NCBI RefSeq assembly: GCF_040008265.1
Contig: NZ_CP155620.1
Location: 186,001 to 250,000, forward strand
Length of the DNA: 64,000 nucleotides
DNA from: Campylobacter sp. CCS1377
GTDB lineage: Bacteria > Campylobacterota > Campylobacteria > Campylobacterales > Campylobacteraceae
Reading direction: 5' to 3'
Shown: positions 45,155-54,634 of the stretch, one piece after another
Layout: each line of letters starts with the position of its first letter
Position numbering within the stretch: the first letter of the stretch is position 1
Program-made: the position numbers and the translations under genes
The notes under the pieces: generated by a model
What the model saw: only the letters and a program-made list of their open reading frames with translations
Told to the model about the DNA's origin: nothing
The model's database searches: none

Positions 45155-45605
45155 TTTTTCCTCCTTCTTTATTTTCAAGTATGATTTGGTGTATAGTCAT
45201 TTCTTTATCAATGGCTTTTACCATATCATAAATGGTTAAAAGTCCTATGCTAACGCCTGTTAATGCTTCCATTTCCACTCCGGTTTTGCCTTCGCATTTA
45301 ACGCAAACAATGAGCTTGAAAGTGCAAGCGTCGCTAAATTCTTCAATATCAGTTTCAACCTTAGAAATCATCAAAGGATGGCACATAGGTATGAGTTCGC
45401 TTGTTTTTTTAGCGCCCATAATCGCTGCTATAATAGCTGTTTGAAGTACTGGACCTTTTTTAGCTGAATTTTCTTTAATTGCCTTAAAAGCTTCTTTGTT
45501 CATTGTAATCATTCCGCTTGCTTTAGCTATTCTTTGAGTAATATTTTTTTGACTCACATCAACCATTTTAGGGCGATTTTTTTCATCTAAATGAGTTAAA
45601 TTCAT
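45132..45605 (-). CDS. moaC: Cyclic pyranopterin monophosphate synthase
   Basis: A 157-residue enzyme of the first stage of molybdenum cofactor synthesis, acting after MoaA. Conserved parts are [19 protein letters not shown] near the start, [20 protein letters not shown] (near residue 70), [20 protein letters not shown] (near residue 110) and the final basic [11 protein letters not shown]. The cofactor is used by formate dehydrogenase and other oxidoreductases, linking this gene to the fdhD-modE operon. Confidence 0.95.
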   Translation of the reverse strand: MNLTHLDEKNRPKMVDVSQKNITQRIAKASGMITMNKEAFKAIKENSAKKGPVLQTAIIAAIMGAKKTSELIPMCHPLMISKVETDIEEFSDACTFKLIVCVKCEGKTGVEMEALTGVSIGLLTIYDMVKAIDKEMTIHQIILENKEGGKSGKFVRS

Positions 45606-45697
45606 AATTTGCCTTTAAAAAATTCTAAAAATTATATCAAATACAATAAAATTTAAGCTAAAATAAACTTTTAAATTAATTATAAAAAGGATAAATA

Positions 45698-45847
45698 ATG
45701 GCTTATAATGACGATGATTTAGAATTTGATGATTATGAAGATGATGTGTTTGATGATGATTATTCTAAAACAAATTACAATTATGATGAGGATGATTATT
45801 CTTACGATGATGATGATTCCAACGAAGATACCTATGAAATGCCTTAA
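45698..45847 (+). CDS. Highly acidic 49-residue protein
   Basis: The ORF starts MAYNDDDLEFDDYEDDVFDD and ends EDTYEMP. Nearly half the residues are Asp or Glu, with many Tyr and almost no basic residues. An AAAAGGATAAATA site precedes the ATG. The stop shares a base with the MFS start (TAATG), which supports real translation and coupling. I recall a similar 'highly acidic protein' at this position in C. jejuni (Cj0251c). The function is unknown; binding to a basic partner, cations or nucleic-acid-binding proteins are possibilities only. Confidence 0.8.
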   Translation: MAYNDDDLEFDDYEDDVFDDDYSKTNYNYDEDDYSYDDDDSNEDTYEMP

Positions 45848-47187
45848 TGAAAAATTCTTATAAAAAACGCAAAATTTTAAATGTTAAAGATATTAAAACC
45901 TTAGCTTTGTCCTCATTGGGCGGGACTTTGGAATTTTATGATTTTATCATTTTTGTATTTTTTGCAAATATCATTTCTATGCATTTCTTTCCTAGCACCT
46001 TAAGCCCGCTTTGGAGGGATATTAACACTTATGGTATATTTGCTGCAGGTTATCTTGCAAGGCCTTTAGGCGGTATCATAATGGCGCATTTTGGGGATAA
46101 ATTTGGGCGTAAAAATATGTTTATGCTAAGCATTTTACTTATGGTGATTCCTACTTTTTTATTAGCTTTGATGCCAACTTTTGAAAGCATAGGTTATCTT
46201 GCGCCGATTTTTTTAATTTTTGTGCGAATTTGTCAAGGTGTAGCTGTGGGTGGTGAGTTACCTGGGGCTTGGATTTTTGTACACGAACATGCCCCGCAAA
46301 ATCAAAAAAATCTTTATTTGGGTTGTTTAACCGCTTCGGTAACAGCAGGAATTTTACTTGGAGCTTTGGTTTATCTTGGAATTTATGCGATTTTTGATAC
46401 AAAAGAAGTGCAAGAATGGGCTTGGCGTATAGCTTTTGCTTTGGGCGGTGTTTTTGGGATTATTTCTATTTATTTAAGAAAATTTTTAGAAGAAACCCCA
46501 GTTTTCAAACAAATGAAAAATGATAGTGTTTTAGTAAAATTTCCCCTTAAGGAAGTGTTTAAAAGCTCAAAAATTGGCATTGTGATTTCTATGCTAATGA
46601 CTTGGATTTTAACGGTTTGTATTTTAATTTTTATTTTAATGATGCCTGATTTTTTAATTAAAGACAATTTAGGTCATCAAATACTTCATTTTGATGTTTT
46701 TGAAAAGACTTACTTGCAAATTTTTGGTTTGCTTTGTTTGGCTTGTGCTTTGATTTTAAGCGGTTATTTGGCAGATAAAATTAAACCTTATAAAGTTAGC
46801 ATTGCTTTTATTTTTATTTTTGCTTTATTTAGCTTTTTATTTTTTGAAGAAATTTATAGTTTGCCTAAAGTTAGAGATGAAGTGTTGATTATTATTCTTT
46901 ATGGTTTGACTTGCTTTAGTGCAGGAGTTGCAAATTTTTGCCCTATTTTTATGAGTGATGTTTTTAAACCTCATATTAGATACAGCGGGATTTCTTTTGC
47001 ATATAATATTGCTTATGCTATATCAGGAGGTTTTACTCCACAACTTTTTGTATATTTGCATTCCAAAGCAAGTTCTGATCAAAGTTATTTTGGAATTTAT
47101 GGACCAAGTTTATATGTATTTTTAGTTTGTTTAGTTGCGTTAATTGCAAGTATTTTAATGATTAGATTTTATAAATTTAAAATTTAA
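45847..47187 (+). CDS. MFS transporter, metabolite:H+ symporter type
   Basis: A 446-residue twelve-helix transporter of the MHS subfamily (ProP/KgtP-like). The hallmark LGGTLEFYDFIIFVFFANII lies in helix 1, followed by YLARPLGGIIMAHFGDKFGRK at the loop between helices 2 and 3, and RICQGVAVGGELPGAWIFV in helix 4. Substrates of the subfamily are organic acids and osmolytes; the substrate here is unknown. It is translated from a stop-start overlap with the acidic gene and converges on the autotransporter-like gene, with one base between them and no obvious terminator. Confidence 0.88.
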   Translation: MKNSYKKRKILNVKDIKTLALSSLGGTLEFYDFIIFVFFANIISMHFFPSTLSPLWRDINTYGIFAAGYLARPLGGIIMAHFGDKFGRKNMFMLSILLMVIPTFLLALMPTFESIGYLAPIFLIFVRICQGVAVGGELPGAWIFVHEHAPQNQKNLYLGCLTASVTAGILLGALVYLGIYAIFDTKEVQEWAWRIAFALGGVFGIISIYLRKFLEETPVFKQMKNDSVLVKFPLKEVFKSSKIGIVISMLMTWILTVCILIFILMMPDFLIKDNLGHQILHFDVFEKTYLQIFGLLCLACALILSGYLADKIKPYKVSIAFIFIFALFSFLFFEEIYSLPKVRDEVLIIILYGLTCFSAGVANFCPIFMSDVFKPHIRYSGISFAYNIAYAISGGFTPQLFVYLHSKASSDQSYFGIYGPSLYVFLVCLVALIASILMIRFYKFKI

Positions 47188-47188
47188 T

Positions 47189-49738
47189 TTATTTTATCAA
47201 AGCATAAATTGTTGTAAAATCTTTTGAAATTTCAAGTTCGTAATTTATGCTTTCTAATTTATTTCCTTTTAGACTTTGAAAATTTTTATAATCAAAATTA
47301 TCTTTATTGTTTTTGAATTGTTTGAAAAAATCTTTAAATTTTAATTCAGAATCTATAAAATTACCATTTTCATCCACAAAGCCGTGATTGGAGTGTATAA
47401 GGGTAATTTTTTCTCCTTTTTTAACCTTAAAACCATCTTTTGCAAAAAGTTGTAAAATTCCTTGTCTTGAAAGATTAATGGCTAAATCTCTTGCGTCTAA
47501 TAATGCAGAGTCAAACATTGTCATATCTGATATAATGAAAGTAAAGTGCTCGAAATTATTTACCATTTTTGCTTTAGCATTAGTGTCCAAGATAAGACGA
47601 TTGTTTTTGGAAAATTCTTGCAAAGAAGGGGCAATATTAAGCTTAACTTTTAACGCATCTTCACTATACATTAAAGCTCCTGAAATAGCATCAACAAGCG
47701 TGTTTTCAAAGGTGTTAAATTCTCCACCAAGATATAAGGTATTATCATAAGATTTTGCATTATTTTGTAAATTTAGTGCCGAAGGGGCAATAAAAATAGC
47801 GTTATCGTTTTTATACTCATCAATATTTAAATTTTTAATACTTAAAGTATTATGATGTGAATTTTTAGAGAGTCCTGCAATAATATTGATATTTCCCTCT
47901 CTTTTATCTGATGCTGTTCCCATTGCAATAGTATCAATAAAGATATTATTATAAGCACTTTCTTCATTGGCAATAATATAATGTTCGTTAAATGGAGTGG
48001 CTGAAGAGTAGTTGTTTAAGATAATAGTATTTGAATTTGCGTTTTTAAGTGCTTTGATGATGGTTTTTGAACCAAAAGAAATGTTACTAGCTTCGCTTAA
48101 GCTTTGAACATTATTGTATGATATGAGGTTATTATTACAATTTTGTGCTTCGTTGATTATGCTTAAATTTCTTGCTGAAATTAGGGTATCTAAATAAATT
48201 TTGTTATGATTTGCTTCTTGTGCAAAATACTGTTTGTCTTTAAATTCTGCCTTTTGCACACCATAGATGAAAAGTGGCAAAGAAGAAAGGGAATTTTTGA
48301 TATGAATTTCATTAAAGTTAGCTTTTCCTTCTAAGGTTTTTGCAGCAACAATGTTGATTTTATCTTTATAATTTTGAGCTATATCAAGTTGAGTTAAATC
48401 ATTTTCTAAGTTTATGATATTTGAATTTGCGCCTTTTGTTCCATAGCCACCATAAAAACCAAAAATATTTTCTCCTGTGAAATTTTCATGTGCAAAAAAA
48501 GCTTGATCGAGTTTTATGTGAATTTCGTTAGAATTTGCCTCTCCCTTGTTTGCCTCTCCTGCATAAAAATTATAAGAACCTTGTATAAAAGTAGAATCAT
48601 CATAAGAATGAAGAGTCTGTAAATCTTTTATATAAATTTTATTTTGTAGCGCGTTACCTTGCTCGGTTTTTCCGCCCCAAAATTCTGCAAAGAAAACAGA
48701 ACTGTAAGTTAATGAAGCTTTTGAGAAATTAAGTCCCAAATTTAAATTATTGATTTCTAGGGTGTTATTGGTCGCATCGTAATTTGCATTATTATTAACA
48801 TCAACATAAGCTGCAATGATATGTGCAGCTGAATTTGCCGAATATGCTTTATAAGTACCATGTGTGACTAAATTAGTTCCATTGAAAATTAACTTATTAT
48901 TTTTTGCTAAGCCATTGATTGTAAATCCACCTATAAGATGTGTGATTTTTTCATCTTCAATGATATTTTCATAACGATCTTTTTTGAAAATAGATGCATG
49001 AATATCTATCATTGAACCACTTTCAAGCAAAAGAGTGTTAGAAATTACATCAGCATTTATGCCCATCGCCCCTAAAATATAAGGTGCACCGTTTAAAGAG
49101 ACGGTATAATCATCATTTGCTCCTATATTAATATAAGCATTTTTAATGATGGTTTGGTTATTTTGCGCATATTCTCCGCCATTGACTAAGGCTGCCGTAA
49201 TGATAAAATTATGTGCTATTTCTGAATTTTTTGCTTTAGGATCAGGTAATTTTATATTTTGAGGTTTAAAATAAATTTCTGAACTCAATTCCCCCTCTTC
49301 TAAAATCAGCTTGTTGTTATTTGCATTAGCGTTTTGCACATAAGCAGTGGTTATAAAAGGGATAAAAATTGCATCTTTAAATTCTTTTTCGAGAACGCTA
49401 AATCCATGCTGGCTTGTAACTTTAAAATTTTCAGTAAAATCAGGAGTTAAAATCTCTATGGTTGCATTTTGCTCATTCATATTGGGTGTAGTATTTTGTG
49501 AATTGTTGAGAAATAAAGTGATGTCATTAATATCTGTATTTGATTTAATCGCATAGTAATTTGTGCCATTTAATTTTTTGAATTGTTTGAGTGTGTTATC
49601 ATAAATTTCTTGATTTGTAAATGAGTGTTTTGGAATAAAAAATTCTTGTTCGTTTTTTTCTATAGCTTGTGTTGCATAAGTTATGGAGCTTATTAAACTT
49701 ATTGTAAATAAAATTTTAGTGTTTTTATATATTTTCAT
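47189..49738 (-). CDS. Large exported autotransporter-passenger-like protein without a beta-barrel
   Basis: An 849-residue protein with a cleavable signal (MKIYKNTKILFTISLISSITYATQA). The body is Asn-rich and made of short alternating beta motifs (many N-N-xx-I/L turns such as NANSNTIILNNYSS and ANFNEIHIKNSL), as in parallel beta-helix passengers. A part near residues 700-800 resembles the passenger-to-barrel region of autotransporters (MFDSALLDARDLAINLSRQG, LFAKDGFKVKKGEKITLIHS). The protein stops there (YELEISKDFTTIYALIK) with no barrel and no terminal aromatic signature. The following MFS gene is in the opposite direction, so the barrel is not simply in another frame downstream. It may be a truncated autotransporter or be secreted another way. 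Confidence 0.75.
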   Translation of the reverse strand: MKIYKNTKILFTISLISSITYATQAIEKNEQEFFIPKHSFTNQEIYDNTLKQFKKLNGTNYYAIKSNTDINDITLFLNNSQNTTPNMNEQNATIEILTPDFTENFKVTSQHGFSVLEKEFKDAIFIPFITTAYVQNANANNNKLILEEGELSSEIYFKPQNIKLPDPKAKNSEIAHNFIITAALVNGGEYAQNNQTIIKNAYINIGANDDYTVSLNGAPYILGAMGINADVISNTLLLESGSMIDIHASIFKKDRYENIIEDEKITHLIGGFTINGLAKNNKLIFNGTNLVTHGTYKAYSANSAAHIIAAYVDVNNNANYDATNNTLEINNLNLGLNFSKASLTYSSVFFAEFWGGKTEQGNALQNKIYIKDLQTLHSYDDSTFIQGSYNFYAGEANKGEANSNEIHIKLDQAFFAHENFTGENIFGFYGGYGTKGANSNIINLENDLTQLDIAQNYKDKINIVAAKTLEGKANFNEIHIKNSLSSLPLFIYGVQKAEFKDKQYFAQEANHNKIYLDTLISARNLSIINEAQNCNNNLISYNNVQSLSEASNISFGSKTIIKALKNANSNTIILNNYSSATPFNEHYIIANEESAYNNIFIDTIAMGTASDKREGNINIIAGLSKNSHHNTLSIKNLNIDEYKNDNAIFIAPSALNLQNNAKSYDNTLYLGGEFNTFENTLVDAISGALMYSEDALKVKLNIAPSLQEFSKNNRLILDTNAKAKMVNNFEHFTFIISDMTMFDSALLDARDLAINLSRQGILQLFAKDGFKVKKGEKITLIHSNHGFVDENGNFIDSELKFKDFFKQFKNNKDNFDYKNFQSLKGNKLESINYELEISKDFTTIYALIK

Positions 49739-49758
49739 AGAATTTTTTCCTTATGACC

Positions 49759-49778
49759 AATTAATGCTAATTAATGCT
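49759..49778. repeat. 10-bp direct tandem repeat in the autotransporter-like leader
   Basis: AATTAATGCT occurs twice in a row, 21-40 bases before the gene start. Copy number could alter promoter or leader spacing, but nothing shows that it does. Confidence 0.5.
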
Positions 49779-49982
49779 ATTCTTATCAAAAAATTCTATA
49801 TATAAATACTTTAAATATATATTAAATTATTTAAAATATTTATATAATATTTTTTATATATAATTTTTTTAAAAGCATTTTGCAAATATAAAGATTTTTT
49901 TTAAATGTTTGATTGTGTTAATTTTTCTGAAAAATATGATTTTTCAGCTATAATAAAAATTAAAATTTTGAAGGAGAACTTA

Positions 49983-50864
49983 ATGGAACAAATTCGCCAT
50001 GATATGAATGAAAAATTACTCAAAAGCGTCGAAACCTTACCACCACTTCCAGAAACTATCCATAAATTAAAAAAATATATAGATGAAGAAAGAACAAATA
50101 TCCAAACAGATAAAGTCGCTCAAATCATACAAGCTGATCCTTTGGTTACAGCAAAGCTTTTACAGCTTGCAAATTCTCCCTTTTATGGTTTTTCAAGGGA
50201 AGTTAAAACCATCAATCAAGTTGTGACTTTGTTTGGGATTAATAATATTAAAAATATCATTTTGGCAGACTCTATAAGAAGTAATTTTACCATCGATGTT
50301 TCTCCTTATGGACTTGATACTCAAAAATTTATCCAGACTTGCAATGAAGAAGCCGGTTTTATTTCAGAATGGCTTTTAGAAGAAGATAAGCAGCTTTCTT
50401 ATTTGCTTGTGCCTTGTGCTATGCTTTTAAGACTTGGAATGATTATTTTTTCTAATTTTCTCATTCAAAATCATAAGGATAAGGAATTTTTAGAAACTTT
50501 AAAACAAAATAATTTTCGCGATATTACAATGATAGAAAATCAATTTTTGGGCGTTGATCATTTGTCTTTTTTGGGATTTTTATTTTATCGTTGGGATTTT
50601 GATGAAATTTTAATTGAGAGCATTTGTTTTGCTAATACCCCACATTCTGCTTCAGATGAAATTAAAAAAAATGCTTATGCATTAGCTGCAGTAAATTGTA
50701 TTTTTGCACCTTATAACGGAGGTTCGGTTTTTAATTCTAAAAAAGCAATTTCTTTACTTAAAGAAGCCAATGGGCAAGGAATGAATTTTAATATTGATCA
50801 TTTCATTGCTAAACTTCCGCAATTTGCAAAAGTAAATCTTAATAGCACTGATGATGAAATTTAG
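49983..50864 (+). CDS. HDOD-domain signalling protein
   Basis: A 293-residue protein. The ATG at 49983 follows GAAGGAG; the open frame from 49905 adds a non-conserved extension. The HDOD motif block is clear: LPPLPETIHKLKKYIDEE, then IIQADPLVTAKLLQLANSPF and VTLFGINNIKNIILADSIRS. HDOD proteins are degenerate HD-domain signalling adaptors. The C. jejuni protein at this place (Cj0248) affects motility and colonisation as I recall. It is followed after five bases by another small gene. Confidence 0.85.
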   Translation: MEQIRHDMNEKLLKSVETLPPLPETIHKLKKYIDEERTNIQTDKVAQIIQADPLVTAKLLQLANSPFYGFSREVKTINQVVTLFGINNIKNIILADSIRSNFTIDVSPYGLDTQKFIQTCNEEAGFISEWLLEEDKQLSYLLVPCAMLLRLGMIIFSNFLIQNHKDKEFLETLKQNNFRDITMIENQFLGVDHLSFLGFLFYRWDFDEILIESICFANTPHSASDEIKKNAYALAAVNCIFAPYNGGSVFNSKKAISLLKEANGQGMNFNIDHFIAKLPQFAKVNLNSTDDEI

Positions 50865-50869
50865 TTTTG

Positions 50870-51346
50870 ATGTTATCAACCATACTTCCACCAAATGAAT
50901 TTTTGGATGATTATGTTTTAAATATTCAATTTTACAAGCTTGCAGGAATTTCTAAAAATGCTTATAAATTTTGGAAAAATGCACAAGTGGCGAAATATCA
51001 AGGAACTAGAACGATTTTTTTGCATAAAAATTATATTTTGAGTAAATATCAAGATATTGTAAAACAATGTGCAAATTTAAATGGTTATGTTTTGGCAAGT
51101 GCTTTTTGCTCATTTACTACACTTGCGCCTTCTCATTTGGTTGAGAGTAATAATTCACAAATTTATCAGCTTTTAGACATTCAAGAAATATGTGGGATAA
51201 AATTTGTTAATCTTAAGGCATTTTATGATTTTTTAGGGCTTGAATACGATAAATATATTTATATAGAAAAATGCCATTTTTTTAGTCCAACTCCATTTGA
51301 AAAACGCATTAAAATCACTGACAGTATGTGTGTGGGGTATTATTAA
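50870..51346 (+). CDS. Conserved small protein of unknown function after the HDOD gene
   Basis: A 158-residue soluble protein. The ATG at 50870 is preferred over the TTG at 50867. It has an alpha-helical N-terminal part that might be a degenerate helix-turn-helix (FYKLAGISKNAYKFWKNAQV). The rest shows no motif I know. Being five bases after the HDOD gene, it is probably co-translated with it. I recall a counterpart in C. jejuni (Cj0247c). Confidence 0.7.
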   Translation: MLSTILPPNEFLDDYVLNIQFYKLAGISKNAYKFWKNAQVAKYQGTRTIFLHKNYILSKYQDIVKQCANLNGYVLASAFCSFTTLAPSHLVESNNSQIYQLLDIQEICGIKFVNLKAFYDFLGLEYDKYIYIEKCHFFSPTPFEKRIKITDSMCVGYY

Positions 51347-51361
51347 AGTATCTAAAAGAAG

Positions 51362-51383
51362 AAAGCGAGAAAATCTCGCTTTT
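51362..51383. terminator. Bidirectional terminator before rplT
   Basis: AAAGCGAGA and TCTCGCTTT pair with a three-base AAA loop and a T-run, between two convergent genes. It is one of the strongest hairpins in the window. Confidence 0.85.
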
Positions 51384-51388
51384 ATAGT

Positions 51389-51745
51389 TTAAGCTAAAGC
51401 TTTTTTTGCAGCTTCTGCGATTTTTGCAAAAGCAATAGCATCATTCATAGCTAAATCTGCTAAAATTTTTCTATCAAGTTCAATACCTGCTTTTTTAAGC
51501 CCATTAATGAATTTAGAATAACTTAAATCATTTAGCCTGCAAGCAGCATTGATACGCACGATCCAAAGACGGCGAAAATCTCTTTTTTTGCGGCGTCTAT
51601 CACGATACGCATAAACGAGACTTCTTTCTAATTGTTCTTTTGCTTTTCTAAAATGTTTGCGGCGTCCACTATAAAAACCACGTGCTAACTTTAGAACTTT
51701 TTTATGTCTGCGGCGTCTTACAACACCTGTTTTTACTCTTGCCAT
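51389..51745 (-). CDS. rplT: 50S ribosomal protein L20
   Basis: A 118-residue, very basic protein, same length as in E. coli. It starts [20 protein letters not shown] and contains [20 protein letters not shown] and [20 protein letters not shown]. It binds 23S rRNA early in large-subunit assembly. It follows rpmI by 93 bases; infC is not adjacent here. Confidence 0.97.
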   Translation of the reverse strand: MARVKTGVVRRRRHKKVLKLARGFYSGRRKHFRKAKEQLERSLVYAYRDRRRKKRDFRRLWIVRINAACRLNDLSYSKFINGLKKAGIELDRKILADLAMNDAIAFAKIAEAAKKALA

Positions 51746-51838
51746 TTTTATTTCCTTTCATAAAGTGGCGTCCAAATTTGGAGCTTGCCCTTAAAAACTT
51801 TAAAATTTAAGGGGAGTTTGAATGACTTTGTCAAAAAC

Positions 51839-52030
51839 TTAAATTCCTAGCATTTTTTCAACAGCTTTTATATTTGTGCTATGCACATATTTAGCTGTGC
51901 GAAGATCACGCATTCTTTTTGCAGGTTTTTTAGTCAAAATATGGCTTCTAAAAGCAGAGCCTCTTTTGATTTTATTTTTACCCACTTTGAAGCGTTTAAC
52001 TGCGCTTTTAACGCTTTTCATCTTTGGCAT
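51839..52030 (-). CDS. rpmI: 50S ribosomal protein L35
   Basis: A 63-residue basic protein starting [19 protein letters not shown], the family's usual start, with GGAAAG upstream. The longer frame from 52066 adds 12 residues not found in L35. The motif [19 protein letters not shown] is typical. It pairs with rplT as in most bacteria. Confidence 0.97.
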   Translation of the reverse strand: MPKMKSVKSAVKRFKVGKNKIKRGSAFRSHILTKKPAKRMRDLRTAKYVHSTNIKAVEKMLGI

Positions 52031-52126
52031 ACGCTTTCCTTTCGGATAAATTTTAAATTTTTTCAAAAAGAAAAGCTAAATACTAGCAAATTTTTGCTTT
52101 TTAAATTCTGAATTTAAGATGTTATT

Positions 52127-52145
52127 TTTGGCACAACTTTTGCTT
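52127..52145 (+). promoter_or_regulatory. Sigma-54 promoter upstream of an unknown gene
   Basis: TTTGGCACAACTTTTGCTT has the invariant GG (52130-52131) and GC (52142-52143) ten bases apart. It lies about 43 bases before the start of the 380-residue gene and points toward it. This is the flagellar-type RpoN signal. Confidence 0.88.
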
Positions 52146-52187
52146 ATAGCTTGAAAGCAATATTTTTGAAAAAAAAGTGAATATTTT

Positions 52188-53330
52188 ATGATTTTAGAAG
52201 CAAAAAATTCTTATACAAATTTAAATTCTATTAATTTTGCACAAAATTATAATTTTAGCAGCCAAAACAAACAAAATCAAGTGGAGCAAACATCTGATTT
52301 TATTATTCATAATTATAAAATCACTTATGCAAGCGAATTTGGTTTTCGAACTGATGAAAATGGAATTTTTGATAAAGATTTAAATAAAATTTCTCAAATT
52401 CCGCAAAGCTATGATTTGGATATAAAGAGTGTTAGACTTATTTCTAAAGAACTTTTAAAGCAAGATGAAATGCTCAATTATAATAAAATTGATCTTCCTC
52501 AAATTTTAAATCATTATTATTCTAGCTTAAAAGCTTTAAATTCTGAATTTGAACAAAATGGCGAGCAGTATTTAACTCGTGAGCAAATTTCTTCTTTAGT
52601 GCAAGGTTTTTCAACTCAAGATGGGATGCAAAATTCTGAAATTAAGCGAATTTATAATGATTTAAATGAGTTAAAAACAGCACTTAAACAAACCAGAAAT
52701 CTTAATGTATTAAATTTGGATAATAAAATCATTAATTTTAATTTTGATTCAGCTATTAACAATACAGCCGATAATAATTTTATCAAGCCTTACTTGTCAA
52801 AAAATTCTAGTGTTGCCAAATCAGGTCTTTTTTTAAATTTTATTTATCAAGATTTAAAAAGTCAAAATGAAAATAAAGCAAATTTTTTTATGAATCCTGT
52901 TGAATTAAGTCTTAACGCACATAAAGATTTTTATAATTTACTTGACAATAAAAATTCTTTCGAAGAATTTATCAAGGAACAAAATAAGGAAAAAATGAGC
53001 TTTGATCTTTATCTTTATGTTAATGGTGTGGATAAAAATAGTGTTGCTGATGATAAGCTTGCTTTATTATTTCAACAATATGTTAATTATCAACATAATA
53101 TTAATTTACAAGATTTTGCAAATTCAAGCTCCATTTTTGGACTTTATATGCAAGAATCTTTGGAAAATTTTTCTCAAATCAAGCAAGAATATTCCACTCA
53201 AAATGATGAAGAAAAACTTATTAAAGCTAATGAAAATAAAAGTCAAGCGATGGATTATTTTTTAAATCACAGAAAAAAACAAGCAGGGTTAAATAAAATT
53301 TTAAATTCTTATCTTCAAGCTATGGCATAA
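52188..53330 (+). CDS. Unknown protein of the sigma-54 (flagellar) regulon
   Basis: A 380-residue, Asn/Lys/Gln-rich protein without an obvious signal peptide. Much of it is predicted helical and low-complexity, with flanks reminiscent of exported flagellar-regulon proteins (inference). The N-terminus starts MILEAKNSYTNLNSINFAQN. No domain is recognised. The strong sigma-54 promoter directly upstream places it with hook and basal-body genes. I recall the C. jejuni counterpart Cj0243c in that regulon. It could be a secreted or assembly-related protein. Confidence 0.8.
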   Translation: MILEAKNSYTNLNSINFAQNYNFSSQNKQNQVEQTSDFIIHNYKITYASEFGFRTDENGIFDKDLNKISQIPQSYDLDIKSVRLISKELLKQDEMLNYNKIDLPQILNHYYSSLKALNSEFEQNGEQYLTREQISSLVQGFSTQDGMQNSEIKRIYNDLNELKTALKQTRNLNVLNLDNKIINFNFDSAINNTADNNFIKPYLSKNSSVAKSGLFLNFIYQDLKSQNENKANFFMNPVELSLNAHKDFYNLLDNKNSFEEFIKEQNKEKMSFDLYLYVNGVDKNSVADDKLALLFQQYVNYQHNINLQDFANSSSIFGLYMQESLENFSQIKQEYSTQNDEEKLIKANENKSQAMDYFLNHRKKQAGLNKILNSYLQAMA

Positions 53331-53408
53331 AACTTAAGTTTTTTGTATTATAATTTTTAAACTTATTTTTATATTTTTTTGTTATTATCCCCAAAAAAAG
53401 ATAAAAAA

Positions 53409-53425
53409 TATCCTAATTAAGGATA
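53409..53425. promoter_or_regulatory. Perfect palindrome upstream of nifS
   Basis: TATCCT, five bases (AATTA), AGGATA form a 6-5-6 inverted repeat that ends 15 bases before the GTG start of nifS. It could be an operator for an iron-sulfur or iron regulator, or a hairpin in the leader. Confidence 0.45.
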
Positions 53426-53431
53426 AGTTAA

Positions 53432-54622
<1,191 letters not shown>

Positions 54623-54634
54623 TAAGGAAAAAAT

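Noticed and set aside
44891-45178. YbeD-like gene starting at the ATG at 45178
   Set aside because: It would overlap moaC by 47 bases with a Lys/Glu-rich extension. The GTG at 45154 has GGAGGA upstream and gives the family length.
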